From NCBI RefSeq assembly GCF_029873635.1, contig NC_080423.1:88953191-89017190 (forward strand): DNA of 64,000 bases, read 5' to 3'. Positions within the stretch are counted from its first letter, which is position 1; every line of letters begins with the position of its first letter. A program made the position numbers and the translations under genes. Positions 25,301 through 36,763 of the stretch are shown one piece after another. The DNA is from Malania oleifera. Its lineage: Eukaryota; Streptophyta; Magnoliopsida; Santalales; Ximeniaceae. A model generated the notes under the pieces. The model worked only from the letters and a program-made list of their open reading frames with translations, was not told the origin of the DNA and did no database searches.

Positions 25301-27469
25301 GGACGGAATTCTCGTGGAGGTGTTGTGCCAAAACCCCAAATTTGGGGTACGGGAGTTATTAAGGGGCTTATTTTTAATTAATTAGAATTAATTTAGAAAT
25401 GCTAAAATATTGAGCATCTAGGGTTGAAGTAGTATTTCTGGAATTTAGGGTCCGAGTGAGCGCCGCGGGTGTAATTTTGGGACCTATAGGAAAAATTTAG
25501 AAAATTAAGTGGGGGTGCTAAATAATAGTTTAAATATTAATTTGAGGTATATGAAGCCTAGGGAAGGCTAAATGAGTATTATTTTAGAGAAATAGATTAA
25601 TTAATCTGGGGAAAATGCACATTGCAGGAGTTGAATTTCGGGCGCTAAGAGCGTAGGATTTGAGATTCTAGTGAGACTCTCAGTAAACCAGGTACGGGGA
25701 ATAAATTATAACAGTGTTTTTATGAAAATTATGGGTTGAGAAATATGTGAAAATGACATATGTTATTTTACCTGAAATTTAATATAATATAAATATAAGA
25801 TGAAATTTGTGTGGCATATGATTTATATTGAGAAATGTTTAAACTAAGTTAGATGATTTACCCTGTGAATTATGTGATACTGAAATGTGTTTTAATATGA
25901 GAATTGAAATGTGGGAAAATGATGAAAGTGAAATGTGCAAGAAATGTATTCTCTGAGAAAATGAAAAAAGGTGAAATATAGAAATGTGCTTTGAGAAATA
26001 TTGAGTGATTGTGAAATAAGATATGTATATGATAGTATAAGATGAGGTGAATTATGAATTGAGAAAATATCATTTAAATGATGAAATGTGTTGACAATAC
26101 TGATATTGAAATGTGAATATGTGAAATGAAAATATTCCAATGTTAATTCTACAATATGAAAATGAGAAATGTGGAATTACGTGAAATATGAATGATAAAA
26201 TGCCAATACCACATAATGATTGCGGGTATGTGGTGGTAAACCCTGTTGGATGGTTATGATATTGAGCACGGTACCGTTGCTAGTGATGTTAGTGCAACCA
26301 CACTGACTCTTGGAGCATGTGGCGCGACAGTCGACTAAGCCATTTTGTAGGATTGTTGGGCCCCCTGAGTCTAGATCAAGGTTATAGGCCATCCAGTCAT
26401 ACTACAGACGCGATATGTGATATGATATTTGATCTAACTGGGGCGGCCAATCGTGGTTAGATACAGCCTTCGGGCCGCACAACCTTGACTATGGGGGGAA
26501 GCATGGTGTAGATAGAAAGATCCTCAAGGTGGCCATGAGTTACAGACGCAATGTTGGTATTTGATACTAAGGATACTTATGAGCCGAAATGTAAAATTGG
26601 AAACGGAAAGTGAAAGATTGATAAAATTGGCTAAAATGATAAATGAAAGAAAGAATGGAAATTGAGAAATAAAGAATGTTAAATATGAGAAATGAATTGT
26701 GTGAGTTAATGACATAAATAATTGAGGCGAAGTGAAACTCTTCACCTGAGGGCTTACTGAGTAAGGTGAGTGCCATAATAGGTATCAGATGTGGTCATAC
26801 CTGACTGTATAATGTGTTAGGACAGAGCGAAGCTACCTGTATGGGCAGGAATCTTCCCTATTCTCAGGAACTTCGCGGATAATTATGTGTTGAAATTATT
26901 GAATTTAAGAAATGATTTTAAAGCTTATAAAAGCTCGTGTTATATATCTATATGACTATGAGAATATATTTGCCAATGTATTTTCTTAGGTGAAATGATG
27001 ATTTGAAAAGTAAGGTATATTATAATTGTACTCATATGGCCACAAACTATAAATAATTTATTCCTTCTTACTGAAATGTGTCTCACCCAAATTATTTAAA
27101 TTTTTTCAGGGAACAGGGATAGACCAGGTGATAGATTGGGAGCTGACACCCTGATACACAGCGTGAGTTTTTGGACTAGGGGAGGCGTAATTCCCCTAGT
27201 GTTAAGTAGTTTTTTTGAGTTTGCGATAATGATGTATATGTGTGTATGTAGATACTCTAGGTATTGTATTCTGAATGATATAAGTACACTGTCTTCCACT
27301 GTTAGGTTTTATAAATAATATGACTTTTTACCCAATACCTAATACGGATCGGGTCATGCGAATGATAGTTGGATTGTTGACGTGACCGATTTGTAAATAT
27401 TATGGATGACGTGTGATTATTTATTGATTTTAAGAAAAAAAAAAATTGTACGAAAATCGGGGCATCACA

Positions 27470-29488
27470 GGGGTGAATTGGGTATTTATAAATTACTTCC
27501 TAGAGTAAACTAGATCAGCAATATTACGCAACCTAGGGTCTGTGTATGTAATAACAAACCCAATCATTCATAATAAAACATACATGTGCAGTAAATATAA
27601 ATTGCAGAAATATAAACAGTGTACACACGATATGTTATCGGGGTTCGGCCAATACTGCCTACGTCCCCGCCTCTAGCTCGCAAGCCTGAGGATTCCGCTA
27701 ATGCTCACTTAATGGGTGAAACGGCACTGGTTACAACCAGGTCAATTAACGGGGCTGATCTCAACCAACAAGCCTTACCAAGATGGCGCACCTAACTTTC
27801 CTAATCAGATCTAAGCCAGTCCGGGAGTATTCAATTGGACTAGTCTCCCTTTTCAGGCCCGTGCTTGGAATACAACAAATGATATGAAAATTTAATAACA
27901 CGAAAATGTGCTTCTCAACTAAGTAGGTATGTACTACAATACACACAGTATACTCAATCAACCACACATCAACAATATAGGGAATGTAAGCTCAGTGATG
28001 TGATTTTGTGCAAGCAACAATCAACAAGGTATTATCACTAATATGCTCAAGAGTGTTCTAATCAAGTTATATCTTTGAAATAGTAAATATAAAATCTCAA
28101 TAATAAATTAGGGTTTCAAAGATGCTAATCAGATAATCAAACTATCTCAAAAGATTTCCTTTAATGAAATGAGCAAAAGAACAGTTTGAAAATATTGTAA
28201 CTTGTAAAAATATTTTGCACAATAAAATCAAGCTATAGGAATCTTGCAATGACAATGCAAAGATCCTCAAGCTATTAGGTTTTTCCTAACACAAGATTTA
28301 TTAAATAAAATCTATGGGAAAACCTTGCTTGACTCCCCAAAAACAATGACAATTAATTAAGAAAAACAATGAGGGTATAAGTAATCTCTAATAAGCACTA
28401 ACCCACTCAATAAGCTCTCACAATGCTAAGATGTATCAAAGGAATAAGTATTTGAGAGTATTTTGGACAATATAAGTTTTTGAAAAAGAGAGGATTTTCC
28501 ACTAATAATTTTTGCTAATCACATCTTAATTTTGAAAATGGGCCCCAATATATAGAGAATGGAAAAATTATGACCATTGGGGGACACATAGGGCATTCTT
28601 TAATTTGTTAAAAAAAGTTTAGAAAAATTAACACTGTTTAACTATTTTTAACTTTAGTAAAAATTAATTTAACCCTCGTGATTCGGGTGTCCGACTCAAG
28701 GTTTGGTCGCCCGAACAAACTCAATCAAAACAGTGTTTTTTCAAAGTTCGAGTGCTCGAGTTTGGGATCGGTTGGCTGAACAAAAGACAGAATGTTTCTG
28801 TCCGCAGTTTGGGAGCCCAAAGCTAAGTTCGGTAGCCCGAACTTGCCAATTCGGTCACATGAGACATTTATGAACGTAATGTTCGGGCGCCCAAGTTGGT
28901 GAAAAGATGCCAGGTCAAGGATTCCATCGCCTGAGGAAGATATGGTCAAAATGTGTTCGGTCGCTCAAAGCATGGTCAAACCATTGACTTCTCAACAGTT
29001 CGGGTGCTTGAGGTGAAATGAACCCTTGAGGGTCAGTTGCCCGAGCTCACTCAATTTTCCCTATATTATTCATTTTTATTCATTTTTAACACTCTTCAAT
29101 TTTGTATGATATATTTGCATGAATGTTGAGACTTAAAGTCATACTAGGGTCTATGAGAACATCGAAAAAATTCGGCGTCGGTTGATCGAAGGGTGCCCTA
29201 AGGTCATTTGGTCCCTATGGTCAATGTACGACATTTCTGAGCATACAAACCTACATGCATGATATGCAAAGATTATTACAGACCATATCCTTAGTTATTA
29301 TTATAGACCCATATTATATTAATTGAATCTACAATATGAAATAGAATCTTTAGGGTCATTGTTTTCTTCAAGTCTTCATGTGCCATCAACTGATTTTATC
29401 AATATGAATCTGCACACAAACTTCGAAAACATTAAATACAAAGAGTATTTGTCATTATCAAAACTAGGAATGACCCATAGGGTCAACA
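27470..29488 (-). mobile_element. Copia-type LTR, minus strand, 3' end lost
   Basis: On the minus strand it begins TGTTGACCCTATGGGTCA at 29488 and follows the solo LTR at 5937-8043 through most of its length. It stops at ACCCAATTCACCCC, about 30 bp short of the expected end. At that point the chromovirus LTR ends. The simplest reading is that the chromovirus inserted into this LTR close to its 3' end, and that the remaining terminal bases were lost with the chromovirus 5' half. No TSD can be tested. TATA: minus-strand CTATATATTGG near 28550. Confidence 0.85.
28681..29045 (-). promoter_or_regulatory. U3 palindrome array, 12 sites (GTTCGGGCGCCCGAAC type)
   Basis: Twelve sites have centres at 28688.5, 28708.5, 28753.5, 28773.5, 28814.5, 28834.5, 28856.5, 28888.5, 28928.5, 28962.5, 29005.5 and 29038.5. 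Spacings outward from the TATA box are 20, 45, 20, 41, 20, 22, 32, 40, 34, 43 and 33 bp, almost the same series as at 6386-6752. Good copies are GTTCGGTAGCCCGAAC (28827-28842) and GTTCGGGCGCCC (28881-28892). Confidence 0.62.
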
Positions 29489-30053
29489 CATTCTATGAAT
29501 AACTTTAATTCGTAATATCACAATAATAATATGAAGTTAATTGTATGGCTACTTTAAATGTAGTCTTTTATCTCTTATGTTTCAAAATCTATTTTAAGCA
29601 TGCAATGCATGAATGCATCAGTATTTGTTTAATAGTACTGATGAGGCTTGTCATTTTCTTTGAAGTGTAAATAGAAATTTTATTCAGACATACGAGAATA
29701 GTATACAAGAATAGAAAGAAACAAAAAGTTCAACTGAGAAAGAAGGGAAAATTAGAAAAGAAGAAGATCGGAACTTTGAAGCTAGTTGAGTCTAAGAGAA
29801 TAAATTAGAAAACCTAAAAGAGATAATTTCTCAATGTTGGGGATCTCATTCCAGAAACAACTATAATTTCTCCATCAAAATCTCCCGACAAACTATTACA
29901 AGGATCTAGTTACAAAGACAAAGCTTTCTTAGTACTTGAAAACCACAAACTGATGAGTAGAAACTGATGAAAGGAATATAAAGAAACCCAATAAACATGA
30001 CAATGTGCAAAATTGTGGACCAAGTCTTGATAGTGAAAGATGAATGTAAGAAG
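29489..30053. other. Spacer, no gene recognised
   Basis: AT-rich DNA between the copia-type LTR and the Ogre-like element, with no repeat structure or coding region that I can support. Its last five bases AGAAG (30049-30053) are the left target duplication of the Ogre-like element. Confidence 0.6.
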
Positions 30054-32739
30054 TGTAGACACCCCATTTTTACCCAGACCCAATATTATTATTTTTAATA
30101 TTATTATTATTTTGCTATTATTATTATTATTTTTATTACTATTATTATTGTTATTATTATTATTATTATTTTATTATTATTATTATTATTTTCACTATTA
30201 TAATCATTATTAATTATTTATCATTATTATTTTTAGTATTTTTTATTATTATTTACATTATTATTTTTATTATGATAATTATCATTATTTTAGATATTAC
30301 TTTATTATTATAGTATTATTTTTATTATTATTACTTTACTATTATTTTGCTTATTTTTATTTTTCTTGATTATTATTATTATTTATTATTTTTATCATTA
30401 ATATTATTTATTTATTATTATTATTAGTATTTTTATCTTATTATTATTAGTATTATTATTGTTTTATTATTATTTTGCTTACTATTATTATTATCATTAT
30501 TATTATTTATTTTTGTTATTATTATTTTGTTATCATTTTTAGTATTTTTATTATTATTTTTATTATTATTATTATTATTACTATTACTATTATTATTATG
30601 CTATTATTACTATTACTATTATTAATACTATTATCTTATATATTATTAGTGTTGATACTTTACTATTCTTATTATTATTATTTTTATTATTATCATTTAT
30701 GTTATTTATTTTTATTATTACTATTTTTATGACCTTATTATTATTATTATTGATAAGCTAGGGTTTTGAGAGTTCTGTTTTATAAAAAGCCAAGAGAGGC
30801 GCTGCAAACGGGGGCGCAGGCCAAAACAGCCAAAGAAGCAAAAAAAATAAAAAAAAATTCTTGTTGTGTCTCCTTCTAGGTCTTCTTCTTCTTTCCTCTA
30901 TAGCCATGGCCTCTCCCTAACCTTCCCTGCCTTCCCTCTCTGTTCTCTCCATCTTCTACGCACAAGTCTCCCCTTGCAGTTGCAAAGAACCTCCATTCCC
31001 ACGGACACAACAGCCACGCCAGAGAAGTTCTATTCACCGGCACCAGCGACACCACTCGTCGCCGCAGAGAACCTTTACAGATCCAGAACCTACTGAACTT
31101 GCAGAGACGCCGCAAGTCGGTGACACCAGCCCCGGTCTCTTTTTCATTGCCGCAGCACAGACACGTAAACACCGTTGCCTTCGCCGTCGCTGACTCGCTG
31201 CCCATCGCTCATTCGCTGCCTCGTGGTATCCCTCTGCTCCAACCACCGTCCACGGCAGCCACCACTCCACCATCTCTCTGCCTCAGTCGCCTCAGACCAG
31301 CCGGTTGTTCCTTCTGCACTAGTTTCACCCCCGTCTGCAGCCCCCCACAGACCCACCTGCTATAGCTCCGACGCAACCCAACTCCGGTGAGCTTCTCTCC
31401 AGCTGAACACTGCACATACTGTTGCACTTACACACGCACACACAATCTGCATATATATATTTATATTTTTGATTACGTTGTTATTATTATTATTATCATT
31501 ATTACTCTAATACTTGTATTTTATTATTATTATTATTATTATTATAGATTGTGGTATATTTAATTGCCCTTGTTTTTTTTTATATACGTATATATCTCAC
31601 ATTAATTTGTTTCTTTTGCAGGATTTTTCTTCCTTTTGTAGCAATATTTATTTAAGTTATATATAAATTATATAGATTTGATATCAATTTGTCTTGTATG
31701 GCAGAATTTTTCTCCTTTCTAATTTTAGGAAGTCCATATTATTTATGTATTAGTATTTAGAGTTTAGGCCATATTCATTCTTGTGTGTGTTTTAGGGTGT
31801 CTTGGTTATTATTGTATTCATTTTATGTTGAATAATTGTAAATTCATAGTTGTGTATTATTTTTGGTTGCCATATTGAATAGGTACACATTAATTTCGAC
31901 GATAACTTGTTTCCATAAGTTCAATTATTTTCTTACCCTTTTCATTGGTTTCCATACGTTAATTTTAAGTTCGATTTGTTTCTTTAATTAATCGTTGGCA
32001 TATGTGTGTTGTATATCTTTGACAGCGTGTTAATATTAAGCTAAAGAACCTATCAATAAAATATGTATATTATTAGTTAACAATATTTATTATTATTACT
32101 ATTAATATTATTCTTATTACTATTATCGTTATTTATTATTATTATTGTTATCATTATGGTATTTTTATTATTATTATTGTTAACATTAGTATTATTATAA
32201 CTATTATTCATTCTTATCATTGTTAATATTGTTATCACTATTTTTAGTATATTGTTATTGCCTTATGTGTTTATTTGTATATTTATATTATTTTGAATGC
32301 ACATTTTTTTTTTTTGTATAGTTTGTATATTTGTATTATTATTGTGATTGCCTTATATAATTATTTACATATTCATGCACATTCTATTGTATATTAGCTT
32401 ACATATTTTCATATTATTATTGTATTTCAATTTTAGGTTTTTCTATGTTTCCATATTGTATAGTTTACATTTTAATTGTAGGATTGATTTGTTTCTTTAA
32501 TTATTTCCATACTGTATATGTTTATATATATTGTTATATTGTTATATTATTGTCGTATTGGTATATTGTTATTGTTGTAGTGAATATTCCTATAGTGTAT
32601 ATTGTTATATTGTTATATGGTGTATATGAGTATAATGTTATATTAAGTATGTTGTTATATTTAGTATCCTTAGATTACACGTTCATATTAAAAATATTGG
32701 CATATTTTAGTATTATATTAAGTTTAGTATTTTATTCTA

Positions 32740-32780
<41 letters not shown>

Positions 32781-32792
32781 TTTGTATTATTA

Positions 32793-32829
<37 letters not shown>

Positions 32830-33485
32830 GTATTCTAATATATATGGTATTATTTTGTTTTAGTATCTTTAATATCTTCATATATATAGTATATGGTATT
32901 TTATTGCTTATTATATGTATTGTGGGAGTTTAATATCTTAGTTTTTTTTTATCCTATTATCATGTATTGAAATCTCCTAGAGAATTTTGGAAAAAATTTT
33001 AAATTATTTATGAAAAATCTATAAATTTTGAAAATAAATCTGGGAGCTATTTTTGTAAAGTATTTTCTTGATTTTTTTTATCCCTATGATTTAATTGCAA
33101 GGGGTATTAGCCTTTGGACATCACGTACCCTAAGTTCTGAGGGAATATATGTATATATTTATTTATTTTCCTATGTATTTATAAATTCATAAAAAGGAGT
33201 AATGTAAAGATTTATTAGATTAACTTAGGGATAATTTTAAATTAATTAGGTACCGTTCTTAAGAACGGGCGCGTAGGGGGTGCTCGTACCTTCCCCTCGC
33301 GTAACCGAACTCCCGACCCCAGCTCTGGTAATGTAGACCGATTCTACCCCTAACGGGGTAGTAATCATGTGTTCTAACCGCACTAAAGGTTAGTGGCGAC
33401 TCCTACACCATATTTTTCCTTGAAAATATTAAATTGATTTTAATTTCACCGCCCGGGGCACATGCGCGCCCGGGACGCCGCGACA
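30054..33485 (+). repeat. 5' LTR of the Ogre-like element, 3432 bp
   Basis: It begins TGTAGACACCCC and ends CGCCGCGACA. First comes a ~670-bp stretch made almost only of A and T with ATT/TTA triplets. Next is a TATA box TATAAAAA at 30781-30788, then a CT-rich, GC-richer leader (30880-31400), and about 1.7 kb of AT-rich sequence with ATT and TA microsatellites. The conserved Ogre-type terminus is at 33240-33485. By the TATA position, U3 is only ~750 bp and R plus U5 about 2.7 kb. Open frames inside it come from low-complexity sequence and occur in both LTRs. Confidence 0.93.
30084..30755. repeat. ATT/TTA low-complexity block in the 5' LTR
   Basis: About 670 bp of imperfect ATT triplets, with C or G only as rare interruptions. 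The 3' LTR has the same block at 41626-42297. Confidence 0.92.
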
Positions 33486-33486
33486 G

Positions 33487-33507
33487 CTTGGCGACTCCGC
33501 TGGGGAC
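33487..33507 (+). other. Primer-binding site (Ogre/Tat type)
   Basis: After GCGACA the sequence reads G CTTGGCGACTCCGCTGGGGAC. TGGCGACTCCGCTGGGGA is the primer site I associate with Ogre/Tat elements and a tRNA-Arg-like primer; the tRNA assignment is from memory. Confidence 0.8.
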
Positions 33508-35323
33508 CATGAGAGTCGAGCCATTAATTAATTGAAAATTATCCCAAGTACAAATTTAATAAACTTTTAATTACTCCTTATTTTGTGAATGTTGTAATTT
33601 GTAAATAACTTTACTTAATTGTAAATATTTTACTTCCATAATTTGTAAATAACCTTAATTAATTAAAAATATTTTGTTTCCTAATTTGTTGAGCGTTAAT
33701 TATAGATATTTTGTTTCTAAATATTCTGAATGAGCATATTAATTGTAGATATTGTGAATAAGCATATTAATATTTTGTATATTAAATCGTAAATATTTTG
33801 TTTCCTTATTCTTTTGTTTCCAAATTTTTTGTGAATAAACATATCAATTGCATATATTGTGTTTCCTTATCTTTTGAATATATATTAATGGTAGATATCT
33901 TGTTTCCATATTGTTTATAACATGTGAATAAATGTGGGGATAGTGGGATTAAATTAAAATTTGAATTCACACACTCTCACGCTCTATACCCGAGCTTTCC
34001 TTACTAGGACTAGATAGGAGTGTAATAGCGTCAGTCCCTTCGTGGCAGAGCTTGATGGGACCCGCGAACCACTCCACTCAGTATGGGTTTTATCCGGACC
34101 CCTATGGGGGAGGATGAAATTCCAAACTGGGAACCTTTTGTCAATAGGGTTATAGCCTACCCGCACATACTTGTCTATAGTCTTCCCTAACTGGGATAGT
34201 GTCATGACGAACCCTGTATATACATACCTACCCTGGGTTGGGACATCCTTATTCCCATGCTGTCTATTGTATATATGTTGTGAAATACTTTGTATTATAT
34301 CATGCATTTGACATACATTTAGACATACATACTACTTAGTTAGTATTCTGAAAAAGCCCAATAATGAGACCATGACCCATCCTTTCAAAAAAAATAAAAA
34401 TAAAGCACTTGGGCCAAGTATTTTAAAATATGGGTCGGCCCAACCTTTTTCAAATAACTCGGGCCCAACTCTTTAAAAGCAAACTTAGGCGCGACCTCTT
34501 TCTAAGTAAAAACTTAGCCCAGGCCTGATTTTCAAAAACCCAAATTTAAAAAAAAAAAAAGTGGGCTTTGGCCCTATTGTCTAAAAATATAGGCCAACAT
34601 TTTTTTTAAGCAAATCCAAGCCCAAGTCCTTTTAAAATTAGGGCCTGACCCCATCATGAAATATATTGAAGCCCATATTTTAATATACTTGAGGCCCAAG
34701 TGCACGCTAAAGTCCACAAACCCATATTGAACAAATCCAGTGGGTTGACTAACCTAGGTCAACTCCAACCTCAGATCATAATTTGACCCTTCATAGAATC
34801 TGAGGTACATGGACCGTCATCGAGGAAAATAATGATTGAGGGAAGAATTGAATTGAAAATTGTGGCCCATCAATGATTATCTTAAAATCTCTCATTAGTG
34901 GGACTTTTCCTAGAATGCTGACAAAGTAGTTAGTTAGGTTACATTGCATCTATGCATTTATGCATAATTTCACACATAATCATGCACGATAGGTCACATG
35001 CATGGTCATATTTCTATTTATATGGGTAATTGCACTAGTTACATCCATGCACAAACATACATTGCATCCATGCATTCATGCATGATTTCACACGTAATCA
35101 TGCACGATAGGTCACATGCATGTTCATATCTCTATTTGTATGAGTAATTGCACTAGTTACATCCATGCACAAACATACATTGCATTCATGCATTCATACC
35201 TATGCATTCACGGTTCTAAAAAGGGAATGTTTTGGTTCGCAGTGCCTAGCCACAGAATTCGTCTGAGCAAGCAACATTGAGACTGTCACGCATCAATACA
35301 ATACCAGGAGAAGGGCAAAAGAA
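33508..35323 (+). other. 5' untranslated leader of the Ogre-like element
   Basis: About 1.8 kb without a supported ORF. 34340-34700 is rich in GGCCCAA/GGCCCAAG words. Two copies of a 118-bp unit run tandemly at about 34945-35195 (CATGCACGATAGG at 34981 and 35099). A 107-codon minus frame at 33984-34307 has no recognisable feature. Confidence 0.7.
34945..35195. repeat. Two-copy tandem duplication, 118-bp period
   Basis: Each unit contains CATGCACGATAGGTCACATGCATG and TAATTGCACTAGTTACATCC. The copies differ at only a few bases. It lies just before the gag start. Confidence 0.88.
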
Positions 35324-36763
35324 ATGAGTGAACAATTGGAAGGTAGAGTCCTGGGCATAGAACAAGGACAGGAAGAATTGATTGAAAAAATGAGTAAAAT
35401 TATGGAATTGTTGATGAACAAAGGAAAAGAGGTACAAAATGATTCTGAAACAGATATAGACCCTACTCATCCTCCAGGGTTCACCCTAAATTATGGACAA
35501 ACATCAGCTCCACCGCCGGGTGTCATAGGGGATCCAATGCCAAATATGCCTCCATTTATTCCAACTGTGCCTGCACAGGGGTTTCCAGTGGCAGGGACTT
35601 CCCCCTTAGCAACTCCTGATATGGGGATAAATAGACCTGAGTCTGAGCGTCGTTGTGACGTATTGGAGGAGCGCTTGAAAGCAATTGAAGGGTATAATAC
35701 ATTTGATTCTGTTGACCCTAATGACCTTTGCCTAGTACCAAAGGTCACTCTGCCGCCAAAATTTAAGTTGCCGAATTTTGAAAAATTCGATGGGACCCAC
35801 TGTCCTCGGACCCACCTGCGCCTATATTGCCAAAAAATGGCTGCACATACTGACGATGAAAGGTTGATGATGCATTGCTTTCAAGATAGTTTGACTGGAG
35901 CAGCTATCAAATGGTACATTCAGCAGGATCGAGCTCGAATTCGTACTTGGAAAGATCTGGCAAATTCCTTCATAGCTCAGTACCGCCACGTGATAGAAAT
36001 GGCACCTGATCGTATGACCTTACAAAGCATGCAAATGAAACCTAATGAAACATTCAGAGAATATGCATATAGATGGAGGGACATGTCCATCCAAGTGAGC
36101 CCTCCAGTGGAAGATAGGGAGGCTATCTCCCTATTCGTGAATACATTGAAAGATCCCTACTTCGGGCATCTCCTAGGGGCAACCCCACATGACTTTATGG
36201 ATATTGTTGCTACTGGAGAGAGAATTGAAACGGCCATCAAAGTCGGAAGAACCAAAAGTGGTGATGCAGAAACTGACCCGAGTAAGAGGAAGAAAGACGA
36301 AGAAGCACAGATGATTCAGGGGCATCATTACCAAGAGGGTAAAACCCGGTGGACAAATAAGAATTTTGCCTACAAGCCCACAGTACATCAGATAGTGCAT
36401 TCAGGTGCGCAACCCCAAGCAGTTTCCTTCAGACCTAAACCTATTTCAAGGCAGCTGAATGTTCAGGACACGGGAGGGAGCTCCCTAATGGAAAGAAAGA
36501 GAAAAGAAGTTCAACCTATTCCGATGACATATGCAGAATTGTTCCCGCAATTGGTGGAAATTAAAATGGTTGCGCCAATACCAGGATTGTTGCTACAATC
36601 CCCTTTCCCAAGGTGGTACGACCCAAATGCTCAATGCGAGTATCATTCTGGGGCAATAGGTCATTCAATCGAAAAATGTTGGCATTTCAAGCATAAAGTA
36701 CAAACCTTAAGAGATTTGGGTCTATTGGCAATTGATGTGGAGGAGCCTGTTGTGCAACATTAA
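35324..36763 (+). CDS. Ogre/Tat-type gag protein, 479 aa, open
   Basis: An uninterrupted frame from the ATG in GCAAAAGAAATGAGT. Residues 1-40 are a Leu/Glu/Lys-rich, likely coiled-coil start. A Pro-rich linker (47-105) follows. Residues ~140-260 are a retrotransposon gag domain (PPKFKLPNFEKFDGT, RLMMHCFQDSLTGAAIKWY, TWKDLANSFIAQY, NETFREYAYRWRD). Residues 438-452 form a zinc-knuckle variant C-x2-H-x5-H-x4-C (CEYHSGAIGHSIEKC), followed by a helix-like HKVQTLRDLGLL typical of Ogre gag. It would assemble virus-like particles in the cytoplasm. The reading frame has survived with no stop, which agrees with the young LTRs. Protease and pol, which should follow, are missing. Confidence 0.9.
   Translation: MSEQLEGRVLGIEQGQEELIEKMSKIMELLMNKGKEVQNDSETDIDPTHPPGFTLNYGQTSAPPPGVIGDPMPNMPPFIPTVPAQGFPVAGTSPLATPDMGINRPESERRCDVLEERLKAIEGYNTFDSVDPNDLCLVPKVTLPPKFKLPNFEKFDGTHCPRTHLRLYCQKMAAHTDDERLMMHCFQDSLTGAAIKWYIQQDRARIRTWKDLANSFIAQYRHVIEMAPDRMTLQSMQMKPNETFREYAYRWRDMSIQVSPPVEDREAISLFVNTLKDPYFGHLLGATPHDFMDIVATGERIETAIKVGRTKSGDAETDPSKRKKDEEAQMIQGHHYQEGKTRWTNKNFAYKPTVHQIVHSGAQPQAVSFRPKPISRQLNVQDTGGSSLMERKRKEVQPIPMTYAELFPQLVEIKMVAPIPGLLLQSPFPRWYDPNAQCEYHSGAIGHSIEKCWHFKHKVQTLRDLGLLAIDVEEPVVQH

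Larger units (their letters stand above)
20419..27469 (+). mobile_element. 5'-truncated chromovirus (Tekay-like Ty3/gypsy)
   Basis: The element starts abruptly inside the reverse-transcriptase domain at ~20419 and runs through RNase H, a shortened integrase, a chromodomain, a PPT and one LTR. The 5' LTR, leader, gag and protease are missing from the window. The chromodomain at the C-terminus and the AAATTTCGAGGACAAAATTTTTATAAGGAGG tail before the LTR place it with Tekay/Del chromoviruses. The 3' LTR contains a later solo LTR at 23322-25300. Confidence 0.9.
22744..27469 (+). repeat. 3' LTR of the truncated chromovirus (interrupted)
   Basis: It begins TATAATAATCCC, where the family would have TGTAATAA; the TG has become TA. 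It ends CGGGGCATCACA at 27469. Subtracting the nested solo LTR with its duplicated target (23322-25305) leaves about 2742 bp. It holds an ATT microsatellite (22921-22970), a CTT run (23016-23036), and a long AT-rich 3' half (25306-27469) in which GAAATGTG-like words recur. No palindrome array like those in the other large LTRs is seen. Confidence 0.82.

Noticed and set aside
30866..31427. Overlapping 70-109 codon frames on both strands in the GC-richer LTR leader
   Set aside because: Several frames overlap on both strands, none has a family motif, and the segment lies in an LTR just after the TATA box.
30475..32933. Long hydrophobic open frames in the Ogre-like LTR (also in the 3' copy at 42020-44487)
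   Set aside because: They are translations of ATT/TTA and TA low-complexity DNA, rich in Ile, Leu and Tyr, and appear in both LTRs only because the LTRs are copies.
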